Source: Maritimibacter sp. DP1N21-5
GTDB lineage: Bacteria; Pseudomonadota; Alphaproteobacteria; Rhodobacterales; Rhodobacteraceae
Reading direction: 5' to 3'
Assembly (NCBI RefSeq): GCF_019218295.1
Contig: NZ_JAHUZF010000003.1
Span: 186,001 to 250,000 of the forward strand
DNA length: 64,000 nucleotides
The translations under genes and the position numbers were made by a program. This document shows positions 54,151-63,047 of this stretch, piece by piece. Positions within the stretch are counted from its first letter, which is position 1, and the number at the start of each line of letters is the position of its first letter. The notes under the pieces were generated by a model. It was not told where the DNA came from, did not search any database, and saw only the letters and a list, made by a program, of their open reading frames with translations.

Positions 54151-54875
54151 AGCGGTGCGAGCGGCTTTCGGCCCTGTTCGGTCAGAAGGAAGGCGTCGCG
54201 GCCCTCGAGGACCACGGCGCTGATCGGCTGCCCATATCCCGCTCCGCTGTCGATGTTCAAGCGGTTCCCGTAATGGGTCGCCGCGTCGGTCACGGTGTGG
54301 CCATGGACGATGAGCGGGCCGTGATCAGCCGTGGAGGTCAGGAACTCGCCCCGAATCCAGACGAGATCGTCCTCGGACTGGGCGTCGAGCGGCACACCGG
54401 GGCGGATGCCGGCATGGCAGAAGAACGCCTCGCCACGGCGGTAGCTGGCGGGCGCACTGCGCACGAATTCGAGATGGGCCTCGGGGATCTTTGCTCGTGC
54501 TTCCGCGTGGATATCCATCACATCACGGTCGGCGTCGACGCCGTAGGAGGCAAGCGTCCGGCGTCCGCCCAAGGGTGCATCGAGCCAGAAGAGGTCATCG
54601 CGCAAGGGATCGCGGCGCGGCGGGCTATGCATGAAGGATGCGAACATCCGGTCATGATTACCCTTGAGCACGACCCAGTTCTCGCCCCGCGCCTGCCCCG
54701 CCATGAGGTGATCGATCACCCCGCGCGTGTCCGGGCCACGGTCACACAGGTCGCCCACATGGACGATGGGCGCGTCGGTGTCGCCGGTCCGGGCGCGGTC
54801 CGCTTCGATCAGGCGGTGCGCCGTGGTCAGTTGATCGAGGTAGCCGTGTATGTCGCCGATGGCATAGCTGCGCAT
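54147..54875 (-). CDS. Metallophosphoesterase (PPP-type serine/threonine phosphatase)
   Basis: The 242-residue calcineurin-like phosphoesterase has the two-metal site motifs in order: GDIHGYLD, GDLCDRGPDTRGV, KGNHDRMF, and later IVHGHTVTD. This GDxHG/GDxxDRG/GNHD set is that of bacterial PPP phosphatases (PrpA/lambda-phosphatase type), which dephosphorylate proteins or small molecules. The ATG at 54875 begins MRSYAIGDIHG; a longer reading upstream has no support. It is the first gene of a pair with the unknown protein. Confidence 0.94.
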   Translation of the reverse strand: MRSYAIGDIHGYLDQLTTAHRLIEADRARTGDTDAPIVHVGDLCDRGPDTRGVIDHLMAGQARGENWVVLKGNHDRMFASFMHSPPRRDPLRDDLFWLDAPLGGRRTLASYGVDADRDVMDIHAEARAKIPEAHLEFVRSAPASYRRGEAFFCHAGIRPGVPLDAQSEDDLVWIRGEFLTSTADHGPLIVHGHTVTDAATHYGNRLNIDSGAGYGQPISAVVLEGRDAFLLTEQGRKPLAPL

Positions 54876-54944
54876 GGGATGCCCCCTGGGTTGGTCGCAG
54901 GCGTGATGCCCTATCGGACGGGCAGGTGCAAACGCCGGGTCACG

Positions 54945-54974
54945 AAAAAGGAAGCCCCGGAACGGGTCCGGGGC
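54945..54974 (-). terminator. Rho-independent terminator of serA
   Basis: On the minus strand GCCCCGGA/TCCGGGGC (54954-54974) with a five-base loop is followed by TTCCTTTTT, about 55 bases after the serA stop. Confidence 0.8.
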
Positions 54975-55026
54975 GCGGGGTGTTGCATGGCCGGACGTCG
55001 CGCCCGGCCACATTTGTCTTGCTGCA

Positions 55027-56619
55027 TCAGATCTCGAAGGCGAGGCCCGAGACGTTCTGGAACTTGCCCGAGTCCTTCAGCGCGGCGAGCGTTTCGGCAT
55101 CGACCGCTGCATCCACATAGAGGAGCGCGATGGCGTCGCCGCCGGCTTCCGACCGGCCCAGCGTGAAGTTCGCGATGTTCACACCATGCTCGCCCAGCGT
55201 CACGCCCAGTTTGCCGATGACGCCGGGAACGTCCTTGTTCGTCGTGTAAAGCATGTGCTCGCCGATCTCGGCGTCGATGTTGATGCCCTTGATCTGGATG
55301 AAGCGCGGTTTGCCGTCCGAGAACACGGTGCCCGCGATGGAGCGTTCGCGCTTGTCGGTCTTGACCACGAGCTTGATGTAGCCGTCGAAGACGCCGGTCT
55401 TGTCCTGCGTGGTGATCGCGGTCTTGATGCCACGGTCCTTGGCGAGGATCGGGGCCGAAACCATGTTCACGTCCGGGTTCACGGGCTTCATGAGGCCTGC
55501 GGCCACGGCACATTCCAGGGCCTTCACGTTCATCGTCGCGGCGACGCCGTCGAGGATGATCTGCACGTCCTTGATCGCCTCGGTGGTCATCTGGCCCACG
55601 AAGGCGCCAAGATGCCCGGCGAGCTTGATCCAGGGGCCCATGACCTTGGCTTCCTCGGCAGTGACCGACGGCATGTTGAGCGCGTTGGTGACGGCGCCGG
55701 TGAGAAGGTAGTCCGAGAGCTGTTCGGCCACCTGAAGGGCGACATTCTCCTGCGCTTCGGTGGTCGAGGCGCCAAGGTGCGGGGTGCAGACCACGTTGGG
55801 CAGACCAAAGAGCGGGCTTTGGGTGGCGGGCTCGACCTCGAACACGTCGAAGGCAGCGCCTGCCACATGGCCCGACTTGATCGCTTCTGCCAGCGCGGCT
55901 TCGTCCACCAGACCGCCACGGGCGCAGTTGATGATTCGCACGCCCTTCTTGCACTTGGCGATGTTCTCGGCATTCAGGATGCCGCGCGTCTTGTCGGTCA
56001 GCGGGACGTGAAGCGTGATGAAATCGGCGCGGGTCAGAAGCTCGTCAAGTTCGACCTTCTCGACGCCCAGCTTGTCGGCGCGCTCCTGAGACAGGAAGGG
56101 GTCGAAGGCGATGACCTTCATCCGAAGACCCTTGGCACGGTCGGCGGCGATGGAGCCGATGTTGCCGCAGCCGATGACGCCCAGCGTCTTGGCGGTCAGT
56201 TCGACGCCCATGAACTTGGACTTCTCCCATTTGCCGGCCTGGGTCGAGGCATCGGCTTCGGGGATCTGACGCGCGACGGCGAACATCATGGCGATGGCGT
56301 GTTCGGCGGTGGTGATCGAGTTGCCGAACGGCGTGTTCTCGACGATCACGCCCTTGGCGGAGGCGGCAGGGATATCGACGTTGTCGACACCGATCCCGGC
56401 GCGGCCGATGACCTTGAGGTTGGTCGCTTTTTCCAGCACCTCGGCGGTCACCTTGGTGTTGGAACGGATGGCGAGACCGTCATAGTCGGCGATGATTTCG
56501 AGGAGCTTGTCCTTGTCCTTGCCGAGGTTCGGCTGGAAATCGACGTCGATGCCGCGATCACGGAAAATCTGGACGGCGGTTTCGGAGAGCTTGTCGGAAA
56601 CGAGAACTTTGGGGGCCAT
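55027..56619 (-). CDS. serA: D-3-phosphoglycerate dehydrogenase
   Basis: The 530-residue long-form SerA oxidises 3-phosphoglycerate with NAD+, the first step of serine synthesis. The Rossmann core has GVIGCGNIGSIAADRAKG, and the catalytic Arg/Glu/His are in NCARGGLVDEAAL and TPHLGAS. The intervening domain (about 320-450) and the C-terminal ACT domain (IGKLGVTLGEHGVNIANFTLGR) mark the form that can be feedback-inhibited by serine. It lies downstream of serC on the same strand, with two strong hairpins between the genes. Confidence 0.96.
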   Translation of the reverse strand: MAPKVLVSDKLSETAVQIFRDRGIDVDFQPNLGKDKDKLLEIIADYDGLAIRSNTKVTAEVLEKATNLKVIGRAGIGVDNVDIPAASAKGVIVENTPFGNSITTAEHAIAMMFAVARQIPEADASTQAGKWEKSKFMGVELTAKTLGVIGCGNIGSIAADRAKGLRMKVIAFDPFLSQERADKLGVEKVELDELLTRADFITLHVPLTDKTRGILNAENIAKCKKGVRIINCARGGLVDEAALAEAIKSGHVAGAAFDVFEVEPATQSPLFGLPNVVCTPHLGASTTEAQENVALQVAEQLSDYLLTGAVTNALNMPSVTAEEAKVMGPWIKLAGHLGAFVGQMTTEAIKDVQIILDGVAATMNVKALECAVAAGLMKPVNPDVNMVSAPILAKDRGIKTAITTQDKTGVFDGYIKLVVKTDKRERSIAGTVFSDGKPRFIQIKGINIDAEIGEHMLYTTNKDVPGVIGKLGVTLGEHGVNIANFTLGRSEAGGDAIALLYVDAAVDAETLAALKDSGKFQNVSGLAFEI

Positions 56620-56640
56620 GGTGTGGTCCTTCCTATCGGG

Positions 56641-56694
56641 TGCCGGAGGGTCCGGCAGGCATGGGGAAAGCTGCCCCGGGTGTGTCCCGGGGCA
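56641..56694 (-). promoter_or_regulatory. Two perfect hairpins between serC and serA
   Basis: TGCCCCGGG/CCCGGGGCA (56672-56694, 9 bp) follows the serC stop. TGCCGGA/TCCGGCA (56641-56657, 7 bp, GGG loop) stands 22 bases before the serA start. They could partly terminate, or process, the serC-serA message. Confidence 0.6.
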
Positions 56695-56704
56695 ATGGGG
56701 TCGC

Positions 56705-57853
56705 TCAGGCTTGCGCCGCGATCTCTTCGTTGAAGGCCCAGTCGAGCCAGGGCATCAGGGCCGCGACATTGGCCGTTTCGACCGTGCCGCCACACCAGAT
56801 ACGAAGGCCAGCAGGCGCATCGCGATAGGCGCCGATGTCGAGCGCGACACCTTCTGCTTCGAGCCGCTTGGCCACGGCTTTCGCGAAAGCGGCGCCGTCC
56901 TTGATGCGCTCGTCGACGAACTTCAGGCAGACCGAGGTGTTCGACGCCGTCGCCGGATCGGTGGCGAGGTTTTCGAGCCAGGGGGTCTTGGCGCAGAAAT
57001 CGGCGATGACCTTGGCATTCGCATCGGCGCGGGCGATGAGGCCCTTGAGCCCGCCCACGGACCGCGCCCAATCGAGCGCGACGAGGTAATCCTCGACCGC
57101 CAGCATGGAGGGCGTGTTGATGGTTTCACCGACGAAGATGCCCTCGATCAGCTTGCCGCCCTTGGTCATGCGGAAAATCTTCGGCAGGGGCCAGGCGGGG
57201 GTGTAGCTTTCCAGACGCTCGACGGCACGGGGCGAGAGCACGATCATGCCATGCGCGGCCTCGCCGCCCAGCACCTTCTGCCAGGAGAAGGTCGTCACAT
57301 CGAGCTTGTCCCAGGGCAGGTCCATCGCGAAGGCGGCCGAGGTCGCGTCGCAGATCGTGAGGCCTTCCCGGTCGGCGGCGATCCAGTCGCCATTGGGAAC
57401 GCGCACGCCCGAAGTGGTGCCGTTCCAGGTGAAGACGACGTCGGTCGCGAAATCGATCTGGGTCAGGTCGGGCAACGCGCCGTATTCGGCGGTAAGGATG
57501 TTGGCGTCGAGCTTGAGCTGTTTGGCCACGTCCGTGACCCAGCCCGCGCCGAAGCTTTCCCACGCGAGCATGGTCACGCCGCGCGCGCCCAGCATCGACC
57601 ACATGGCCATTTCGACGGCGCCGGTGTCGGAGGCCGGGACGATGCCGATGCGGTAGTCGGCGGGAACGCCAAGGATCTCGCGGGTGCCTTCGATGGCATC
57701 CTTGAGTTTCTTCTTGCCGACGGCGGCACGGTGCGACCGGCCGAGGGCGGCATCCGCGAGCATGTCGAGATTGAAATCGGGGAGTTTGGCACAGGGGCCA
57801 GAAGAAAAGCGCGAATTGGCCGGGCGCTGAGCCGGCATGGGGGCGTTGGTCAT
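56705..57853 (-). CDS. serC: Phosphoserine aminotransferase
   Basis: The 382-residue PLP enzyme converts 3-phosphohydroxypyruvate and glutamate to phosphoserine, the second step of serine synthesis; it may also serve pyridoxine synthesis. It has the alphaproteobacterial form: [18 protein letters not shown] at the start, the PLP lysine in [15 protein letters not shown], and [19 protein letters not shown] precedes the ATG. Its leader carries a structured RNA (see the leader entry), so expression is probably controlled at RNA level together with serA. Confidence 0.96.
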   Translation of the reverse strand: MTNAPMPAQRPANSRFSSGPCAKLPDFNLDMLADAALGRSHRAAVGKKKLKDAIEGTREILGVPADYRIGIVPASDTGAVEMAMWSMLGARGVTMLAWESFGAGWVTDVAKQLKLDANILTAEYGALPDLTQIDFATDVVFTWNGTTSGVRVPNGDWIAADREGLTICDATSAAFAMDLPWDKLDVTTFSWQKVLGGEAAHGMIVLSPRAVERLESYTPAWPLPKIFRMTKGGKLIEGIFVGETINTPSMLAVEDYLVALDWARSVGGLKGLIARADANAKVIADFCAKTPWLENLATDPATASNTSVCLKFVDERIKDGAAFAKAVAKRLEAEGVALDIGAYRDAPAGLRIWCGGTVETANVAALMPWLDWAFNEEIAAQA

Positions 57854-57855
57854 GG

Positions 57856-57945
57856 TATCCTTCCAGATAGTCGCTCCGCGTTGGGGCGGAGTGTCCCGCT
57901 GCCGCGTCTACGGCCCGGCGCGCGTCCCGGCAAGAGGGAAAATGC
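57856..57945 (-). ncRNA. serC leader RNA (candidate serC motif)
   Basis: The minus-strand leader has a GC-rich region (about 57892-57936), with arms such as GCCGGG and CCGTAGACGCGG, followed by a clear hairpin CTCCGC/GCGGAG (57874-57891) and then the conserved-looking GACTATCTGGAAGGATACC containing the ribosome site. Position and layout fit the alphaproteobacterial serC RNA motif (Rfam serC), recalled from memory. Exact 5' boundary unknown. Confidence 0.6.
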
Positions 57946-58029
57946 AGCAAAAACGACCCTTCAGGCGCGGCAAGCGGCGCGGCGTGACGCGGATCGGAAA
58001 CTTCGGGCTAGCGAATGGGGTGCGTCGCC

Positions 58030-58629
58030 TTAGCGGGCCAGCATGACCTCGGCGCGGGCAAGGTCCTCGGGCGTGTTCACGTTGAAGAAGTCGCGCTCGG
58101 AAAAGGGCACGCTCACGGCACCATGGGCCATTGTGAAATCAGTGACCTTGAAGGACCCGGCGGTCAGCGTTGCGTGCAGATCGCCGGACAGGCCGGCCGA
58201 CCAGAGCCCGGTGATCGGTTGGAGGCCGTCGGGCGTTTCGGCCAACACGATCGGTGCCGCGCTGGCGGCTTGTGCGTCCAGCAGGCGCGCGACGAGAGTT
58301 CCCGGCAGGAACGGCGTGTCGGTGGGCACGGTCACGACCCAGGGCGACCCCAGTTCACCCGCCCAGTCCATGGCCGCGAGCACGCCGGCGAGGGGGCCGG
58401 GGAACCCGTCGACGGTATCGGGAAGCACCGGCCGTTCAGCGTTGAACCGCGTCGGATCGCCGTTGGCGCTGATACCGAGGAGGGACACCTGCGGCCCGAT
58501 CCGGTCGATGACATGGTCGATCAACGGGCGACCGCCAAGCGCCACGAAGGCCTTGTCCAGCCCGCCCATCCGTCGTGCTCTGCCGCCAGCGAGGATGACC
58601 CCCGGCGGGACTGTCAGGTCCGTCACCAT
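58030..58629 (-). CDS. mobA: Molybdenum cofactor guanylyltransferase MobA
   Basis: The 199-residue nucleotidyltransferase attaches GMP to molybdopterin-Mo to form the guanine dinucleotide cofactor. The N-terminal GTP loop is GVILAGGRARRMGGLDKAFV, with the lysine intact, and the Asp of the metal site is in TVPTDTPFL. The later FFNVNTPEDLARAE is the family C-terminal motif. No mobB, moaA or moeA is adjacent. The ATG at 58629 begins MVTDLT. It diverges from azlC. Confidence 0.93.
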   Translation of the reverse strand: MVTDLTVPPGVILAGGRARRMGGLDKAFVALGGRPLIDHVIDRIGPQVSLLGISANGDPTRFNAERPVLPDTVDGFPGPLAGVLAAMDWAGELGSPWVVTVPTDTPFLPGTLVARLLDAQAASAAPIVLAETPDGLQPITGLWSAGLSGDLHATLTAGSFKVTDFTMAHGAVSVPFSERDFFNVNTPEDLARAEVMLAR

Positions 58630-58738
58630 GCGCCTGATCCTATGTGCCGCGCACGGCGGGCGAAAGGCACGTTGCGCAAGGTCCGGGTTGCGCTTCGGCT
58701 CGGTCGGGCATAGCCCTGTCGGGCGCACAGGAGGACCC

Positions 58739-59452
58739 ATGGCACAGACCCCGAACCGCAATATGTTCACGCGTGGCGCCAGGGATGGCCTGCCATTCAT
58801 CCTCGTCATCGTGCCCTTCGGCATGCTTTTCGGCGTGGTGGCGACCGAGGCTGGGTTGGACCTTGCCCAGACAATGGCGATGACCGTTCTGGTGATCGCC
58901 GGCGCGTCACAATTCGCCGCCGTGAGCCAGATGGTCGATCAGGCGCCGATCTACATGGTGCTGGCCACGTCGCTGGCCGTGAACCTGCGGATGGCCATGT
59001 ATTCCGCGTCGCTCGCCCCCCATCTGGGTGGCTTGCCGCTGTGGAAACGCGCAGTCGCGGCTTACTTCCTCGTCGATCAGAGCGGCGTCATGGGCATCGA
59101 GCGCTTCGAGGCCGAGCCGGAGCGAAGCATGGGCGAGAAGTTCGCCTACATGATGGGGCTCATCCTGCCGATCGCGCCACTTTGGTATCTGGGCACCTGG
59201 TTCGGCGCGGTCGTCGGCGGGCGCATTCCGGAGAGCTTCGCGCTCGATTTCGCGATGCCGATCACCTTCCTCGCCATGGTGGCGCCGGCGCTCAAGACGC
59301 TGGCGCATGTGGCCGCGGCGGTAACTTCGGTGGTGCTGGCGCTGGCGCTTGCCTGGATGCCCTATGGCTGGGGCCTCATCGTCGCGGCGGTCTGCGCGAT
59401 GATCGCGGGATCGGTGGTCGAGGTCGCCATGGGGCGGAGGGCACGCGCATGA
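58739..59452 (+). CDS. azlC: AzlC family branched-chain amino acid exporter subunit
   Basis: The 237-residue membrane protein has the AzlC pattern: PFGMLFGVVATEAGL and the conserved AGASQFAAV and LRMAMYSASLAPHL segments, with about six helices. AzlC works with the small AzlD partner to export branched-chain amino acids. AGGAGGACCC precedes the ATG. The azlD start overlaps its stop by four bases. No Lrp-type regulator is next to it. Confidence 0.93.
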   Translation: MAQTPNRNMFTRGARDGLPFILVIVPFGMLFGVVATEAGLDLAQTMAMTVLVIAGASQFAAVSQMVDQAPIYMVLATSLAVNLRMAMYSASLAPHLGGLPLWKRAVAAYFLVDQSGVMGIERFEAEPERSMGEKFAYMMGLILPIAPLWYLGTWFGAVVGGRIPESFALDFAMPITFLAMVAPALKTLAHVAAAVTSVVLALALAWMPYGWGLIVAAVCAMIAGSVVEVAMGRRARA

Positions 59453-59778
59453 GCATTCCCGACAGCACGATCTGGATCGTCATCGTCCTTCTCGGCATCG
59501 GGACCTTCCTGATCCGGTTCAGCTTTCTGGGCCTCATCGGCGACCGGGAGCTTCCCGCCTGGGTGCTGCGGATGCTGCGCTATACGCCGGTCGCGGTCAT
59601 TCCGGGGTTGGTGGCGCCGCTGGTCCTGTGGCCTGCCGCGACCGGGGGCGTGCCGGACCCGTCACGGCTCGCTGCCGCGGTGGTGACGCTGGGGGTAGGG
59701 GTCTGGACGAAGAACGTGCTCATGGCCATCATGACCGGGGCGGGCACGCTCTATCTTATGCTCTGGCTCGTGGGATAG
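59449..59778 (+). CDS. azlD: AzlD domain protein
   Basis: The 109-residue partner of AzlC has three to four membrane helices and the AzlD hallmark LIRFSFLG early, then LRYTPVAVIPGLVAP and the ending KNVLMAIMTGAG. It overlaps azlC by four bases (ATGA), so translation is coupled and a 1:1 complex is likely. A GC hairpin follows the stop. Confidence 0.93.
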   Translation: MSIPDSTIWIVIVLLGIGTFLIRFSFLGLIGDRELPAWVLRMLRYTPVAVIPGLVAPLVLWPAATGGVPDPSRLAAAVVTLGVGVWTKNVLMAIMTGAGTLYLMLWLVG

Positions 59779-59797
59779 GAGCGGCGCCGCGCCGCTC
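59779..59797. terminator. GC-rich hairpin between azlD and mcd
   Basis: GAGCGGCG/CGCCGCTC (59779-59797, loop CCG) lies between the convergent azlD and acyl-CoA dehydrogenase genes. There is no T-run, so it is a weak terminator at best. Confidence 0.5.
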
Positions 59798-59819
59798 CAC
59801 TGCGTGATCCCCTCGACCC

Positions 59820-61490
59820 TCAGCCCAGAAGGCGGCGCGCGATCACCTGCGCTTGAATCTCAGCTGCACCTTCGAAGATGTTGAGGATGCGCGCGTCGCA
59901 GAGGATGCGGCTGATCTGGTATTCCAGCGCAAAGCCGTTGCCGCCATGGATCTGCAACGCGTTGTCCGCACAGGCCCAGGCGACGCGGGCACCCAAAAGC
60001 TTGGCCATCCCGGCTTCGAGGTCGCAGCGCCGGTCGTGGTCCTTCTCCCAGGCCGAAAAATAGGTGAGCTGGCGCGCCACCATGATCTCGACAGCCATCA
60101 TGGCGAGCTTGCCGGCGACGCGGGGAAACTCGATCAACGACTTGCCGAACTGCTTGCGGTCCATGGCATATTGCATCCCGACCTCCAGCGCCGATTGTGC
60201 CACGCCGATGGCGCGGGCGGCGGTCTGGATGCGGGCGCTCTCAAAGGTCTGCATGAGCTGCTTGAAGCCCTGACCTTCGACCCCGCCCAGAAGATTGGCG
60301 GCGGGCACCTTGAAGCCGTCGAACCCGAGCTCGTATTCCTTCATGCCGCGGTAGCCCAGAACCTCGATCTCGCCGCCGGTCATGCCGGGGGTCGGGAAGG
60401 GGTCGTCGTCCGTTCCCGGCGTCTTTTCCGCCAGAAACATCGACAGGCCCTTGTAGTCCGAGGTGTTCGGATCGGTCCGGGTGAGGAGCGTCATCACGCT
60501 CGCCCGCGCGGCATGGGTGATCCAGGTCTTGTTGCCGGTGACGAAGTAGTCGTCGCCCTCACGCACCGCGCGGGTGCGCAGGGAGCCGAGGTCCGAGCCG
60601 GTGTTGGGCTCGGTAAAAACGGCGGTGGGCAGAACCTCGCCCGCCGCGATCTTGGGCAGCCATTCGGCCTTCTGCTCGTCCGTGCCGCCCGCGAGGATCA
60701 GTTCGGCGGCGATCTCGGAACGGGTGCCAAGCGAGCCGACCCCGATATAGCCGCGCGACAGCTCTTCCGAGACCACGACCATCGAGGCCTTGGACAGGCC
60801 GAGCCCGCCGAGGTTCTCGGGGATCGTCAGCCCGAAAACGCCCATGTCGGCCAGCTCCTCGATCACCGACATCGGGATCAGCTCGTCCTTCAGGTGCCAC
60901 TCATGAGCGAAGGGGGTCACGTTCTCGTCGGCATAGCGGCGGAACTGGTCGCGGATCATCTCCAGCTCTTCGTCGAGCCCGGTGGCGCCGAAGGTGGCGT
61001 GGCCCGCGTTGTCCTTCATCAGCGAGACGAGCCTCATCCGGGCGGCGGTCGTATTGCCCGCTTCCGTGACAGGGGCGGCAGCCTCGATCAGGCCGGCAAG
61101 ATCGGCGGCGGTCAGGAACATGTCGGCGGGGCGCACGATTTCGTTTTGCGACATCGGAATACCGCCCGCGATCTGCATCACGTATTCGCCGAAGGCGATC
61201 TGGAGGATCAGGCGCTCCATTTCTCCCAGACGACCCTCGTCCACCAGTTTTTCGGCCCATTTCTGCATCTGGCGGAGGCTTTCCACATAGGTGGCGAGCC
61301 AGGACAGGCCGTGGGCGGCGGTCTGGTGTTCCTCGAGAAGCGCAGCGCTCACCTTGCCGCCGTCGGACACCGCCGCGCGCACGCGGTCGGTTGCAGTGGC
61401 GAGGAGATGTTCGGCCGGGGCGACGATGGCACCGGTCTTGGCGAGCAGGTCGTCGAGCAGGGGCTGGGTCATGATGGCGTCCTTCGGCAT
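59820..61490 (-). CDS. mcd: (2S)-methylsuccinyl-CoA dehydrogenase (ethylmalonyl-CoA pathway)
   Basis: The 556-residue acyl-CoA dehydrogenase has an N-terminal extension of about 165 residues (HGLSWLATYVESLRQMQKWAE, MQIAGGIPMSQNEIVRP) before the normal 380-residue fold, the feature that sets Mcd apart. The core shows FTEPNTGSDLGSLRTRA, GNKTWITHAA and, near the C-terminus, FEGAAEIQAQVIARRLLG. Mcd oxidises methylsuccinyl-CoA to mesaconyl-CoA during acetyl-CoA assimilation. GGAGGATGAC fixes the start at 61490. Ccr, Ecm and Mch are not in the window. The promoter region carries two operator-like repeats. Confidence 0.9.
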   Translation of the reverse strand: MPKDAIMTQPLLDDLLAKTGAIVAPAEHLLATATDRVRAAVSDGGKVSAALLEEHQTAAHGLSWLATYVESLRQMQKWAEKLVDEGRLGEMERLILQIAFGEYVMQIAGGIPMSQNEIVRPADMFLTAADLAGLIEAAAPVTEAGNTTAARMRLVSLMKDNAGHATFGATGLDEELEMIRDQFRRYADENVTPFAHEWHLKDELIPMSVIEELADMGVFGLTIPENLGGLGLSKASMVVVSEELSRGYIGVGSLGTRSEIAAELILAGGTDEQKAEWLPKIAAGEVLPTAVFTEPNTGSDLGSLRTRAVREGDDYFVTGNKTWITHAARASVMTLLTRTDPNTSDYKGLSMFLAEKTPGTDDDPFPTPGMTGGEIEVLGYRGMKEYELGFDGFKVPAANLLGGVEGQGFKQLMQTFESARIQTAARAIGVAQSALEVGMQYAMDRKQFGKSLIEFPRVAGKLAMMAVEIMVARQLTYFSAWEKDHDRRCDLEAGMAKLLGARVAWACADNALQIHGGNGFALEYQISRILCDARILNIFEGAAEIQAQVIARRLLG

Positions 61491-61540
61491 GTCATCCTCC
61501 GTCGCTGGCGCGTGTTGGGCGGCGTGAATCGGTCCAGTTG

Positions 61541-61569
61541 GTGATAGGTATTTTGCAGTTGCAGCGCAA
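61541..61569 (-). promoter_or_regulatory. Promoter of mcd
   Basis: On the minus strand TTGCGC (61564-61569) and TATCAC (61541-61546) are exactly 17 bases apart, and RNA would start about 44 bases before the coding region. The -35 lies inside the first of two operator-like repeats. Confidence 0.5.
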
Positions 61570-61593
61570 TATTAATTCGCAGTCGCAGCGAAA
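61553..61593. promoter_or_regulatory. Pair of operator-like repeats between mcd and the TSUP gene
   Basis: TTGC-N9-GCAA (61553-61569) and TTCG-N9-CGAA (61576-61592) are separated by TATTAA. The repeats also align directly as GCAGTTGCAGCGCAA and GCAGTCGCAGCGAAA, 13 of 15 identical, 24 bases apart. Confidence 0.6.
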
Positions 61594-61668
61594 CGCGCAC
61601 GAAAATGTCGCGACAGATGAGCGCAGATTGGTGCTGCGCAGGTCGTCAGACAGGGTTAGGCAAGTCTC

Positions 61669-62442
61669 ATGGATGCGACGCTCTTCTCCGACCTGCCCGT
61701 CTGGATGTTCCTGGCAGGCACGATGGTGCTCTTCATGGCCGGCTTCGTCAAAGGCGCGGTGGGTTTCGCCCTGCCGATGATCACGATTTCCGGGCTGGGG
61801 AGCTTTCTGCCCGCCGAACTGGCACTCGCGGTTCTGATCGCGCCGACCTTTGTCGCGAATGTCTGGCAGGCCTCGCGACAAGGATGGAGGGCGGCATTGG
61901 CCTCGGCCTGGCGCTTCCGGGTCTACCTGGGAATGGTCGTGCTTTTCATCTCGATCTCGGCCCAGCTTGTCGCGGTGATCCCCGACCGGGTTCTGTTCCT
62001 TGCCATCGGGGGGCCGCTGGTGGTCTTCGGGACCGTGCAACTCGTCGGCTGGACGCTGCGCCTGCGGTCTGACACGCGGACACGGGACGAAACGATCATT
62101 GGTGCCGTGGCGGGGTTCATCGGGGGCATGTCCGGGATCTGGGGGCCGCCCACCGTTCTTTACCTGACCGCCATCGACGCGCCCAAGGCCGAGGCGATGC
62201 GCGTGCAGGGGGTGATTTATGGTCTGGGCGCGGTCGTGCTCTTGCTGGCGCATCTGCGCTCGGGCGTGCTGAACGCGGAGACCTTGCCGTTGTCACTGGC
62301 TGCGGTCGTGCCGGCGCTGGTCGGGATGGGGCTTGGTTATCTGGTGCATGACCGGATGCCACAGGCGACCTTCCGTCGTGCGATGCTCTTCGTCCTTGTG
62401 ATCGCGGGGCTGAACCTGATCCGGCGGGGGCTGATCGCCTGA
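61669..62442 (+). CDS. TSUP (TauE/SafE) family permease
   Basis: This 257-residue membrane protein has about eight helices in two similar halves, each starting with the TSUP pattern: GFVKGAVGFALPMI in the first and FIGGMSGIWGPPTVLYL in the second. The family exports or takes up sulfite, sulfoacetate or other small anions. It diverges from mcd across the repeat-containing region, so it may be co-regulated and could move a C2-C4 carboxylate, but that is speculation. No sulfonate genes are nearby. Confidence 0.92.
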   Translation: MDATLFSDLPVWMFLAGTMVLFMAGFVKGAVGFALPMITISGLGSFLPAELALAVLIAPTFVANVWQASRQGWRAALASAWRFRVYLGMVVLFISISAQLVAVIPDRVLFLAIGGPLVVFGTVQLVGWTLRLRSDTRTRDETIIGAVAGFIGGMSGIWGPPTVLYLTAIDAPKAEAMRVQGVIYGLGAVVLLLAHLRSGVLNAETLPLSLAAVVPALVGMGLGYLVHDRMPQATFRRAMLFVLVIAGLNLIRRGLIA

Positions 62443-62445
62443 GCC

Positions 62446-62982
62446 TCACATCATGAGCGAGGGACCCCGGCAGAGCGCGGGCGAGACGAGTGTGTCGTCC
62501 GGCGGCACCACGACGAAGGTCTTTCGGAGGACCTCGACCCCGTCGAGTTCGACGGCGAAGGACCATTCGCCCAGCACCACCTCGTAGGGATCGTCGAAGG
62601 TGAAGAGCGAGATCGAGGCGGAGAAATCGTTCACGATACTGTCGTAGCGTTCTTCAGTGGCGCCGGTGGGACCCATCGGCGGGTGCGAAGTCACGACGTC
62701 CACCACGCGCTCTCCCTGACCGGGTTCGAGCATGAATCGGATGCCGAAGCTGATGTCCAGGGTGCCGGGCACGATATTGCCGAAGAAATCCGGATGCACC
62801 TCGCCCTCGATCAATTCGATGAAGCCGCGTTCAGTGCCGGGGGCCTCGCGCTGTCCTGAACTTTCGCGCGGGCAGAAGATACCGAAATCCTCGAGGATCA
62901 TGGGCGAAGTGACGTGATCGGCGGCCAATACCGGCGCGGGAGCAAGCACGAGAGACAGGGCGAGAGCGCGAATGGGAAACAT
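62446..62982 (-). CDS. DUF3859 family exported protein
   Basis: The 178-residue protein has a signal peptide (MFPIRALALSLVLAPAPVLA, cleavage after residue 20 or 21) and a beta-rich mature part with MILEDFGIFCP, SFGIRFML and WSFAVELDGVEVLRKTFVVVPP, matching DUF3859 (from memory). The fold is likely an immunoglobulin-like sandwich. Two Cys (near residues 37 and 173) could pair. It is convergent with the TSUP gene, three bases apart. Function unknown; periplasmic location expected. Confidence 0.88.
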   Translation of the reverse strand: MFPIRALALSLVLAPAPVLAADHVTSPMILEDFGIFCPRESSGQREAPGTERGFIELIEGEVHPDFFGNIVPGTLDISFGIRFMLEPGQGERVVDVVTSHPPMGPTGATEERYDSIVNDFSASISLFTFDDPYEVVLGEWSFAVELDGVEVLRKTFVVVPPDDTLVSPALCRGPSLMM

Positions 62983-63047
62983 GAAACGGCCTTCCGGGTT
63001 GGACCGACCTTCGACATTCGCCGCCCCCCTGTCACCCCCCAAATGCG

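Noticed and set aside
55186..56733. A 515-codon plus-strand open frame opposite serA
   Set aside because: It is antisense to serA codon positions, with low-complexity Gly/Asp/His-rich translation and no ribosome site.
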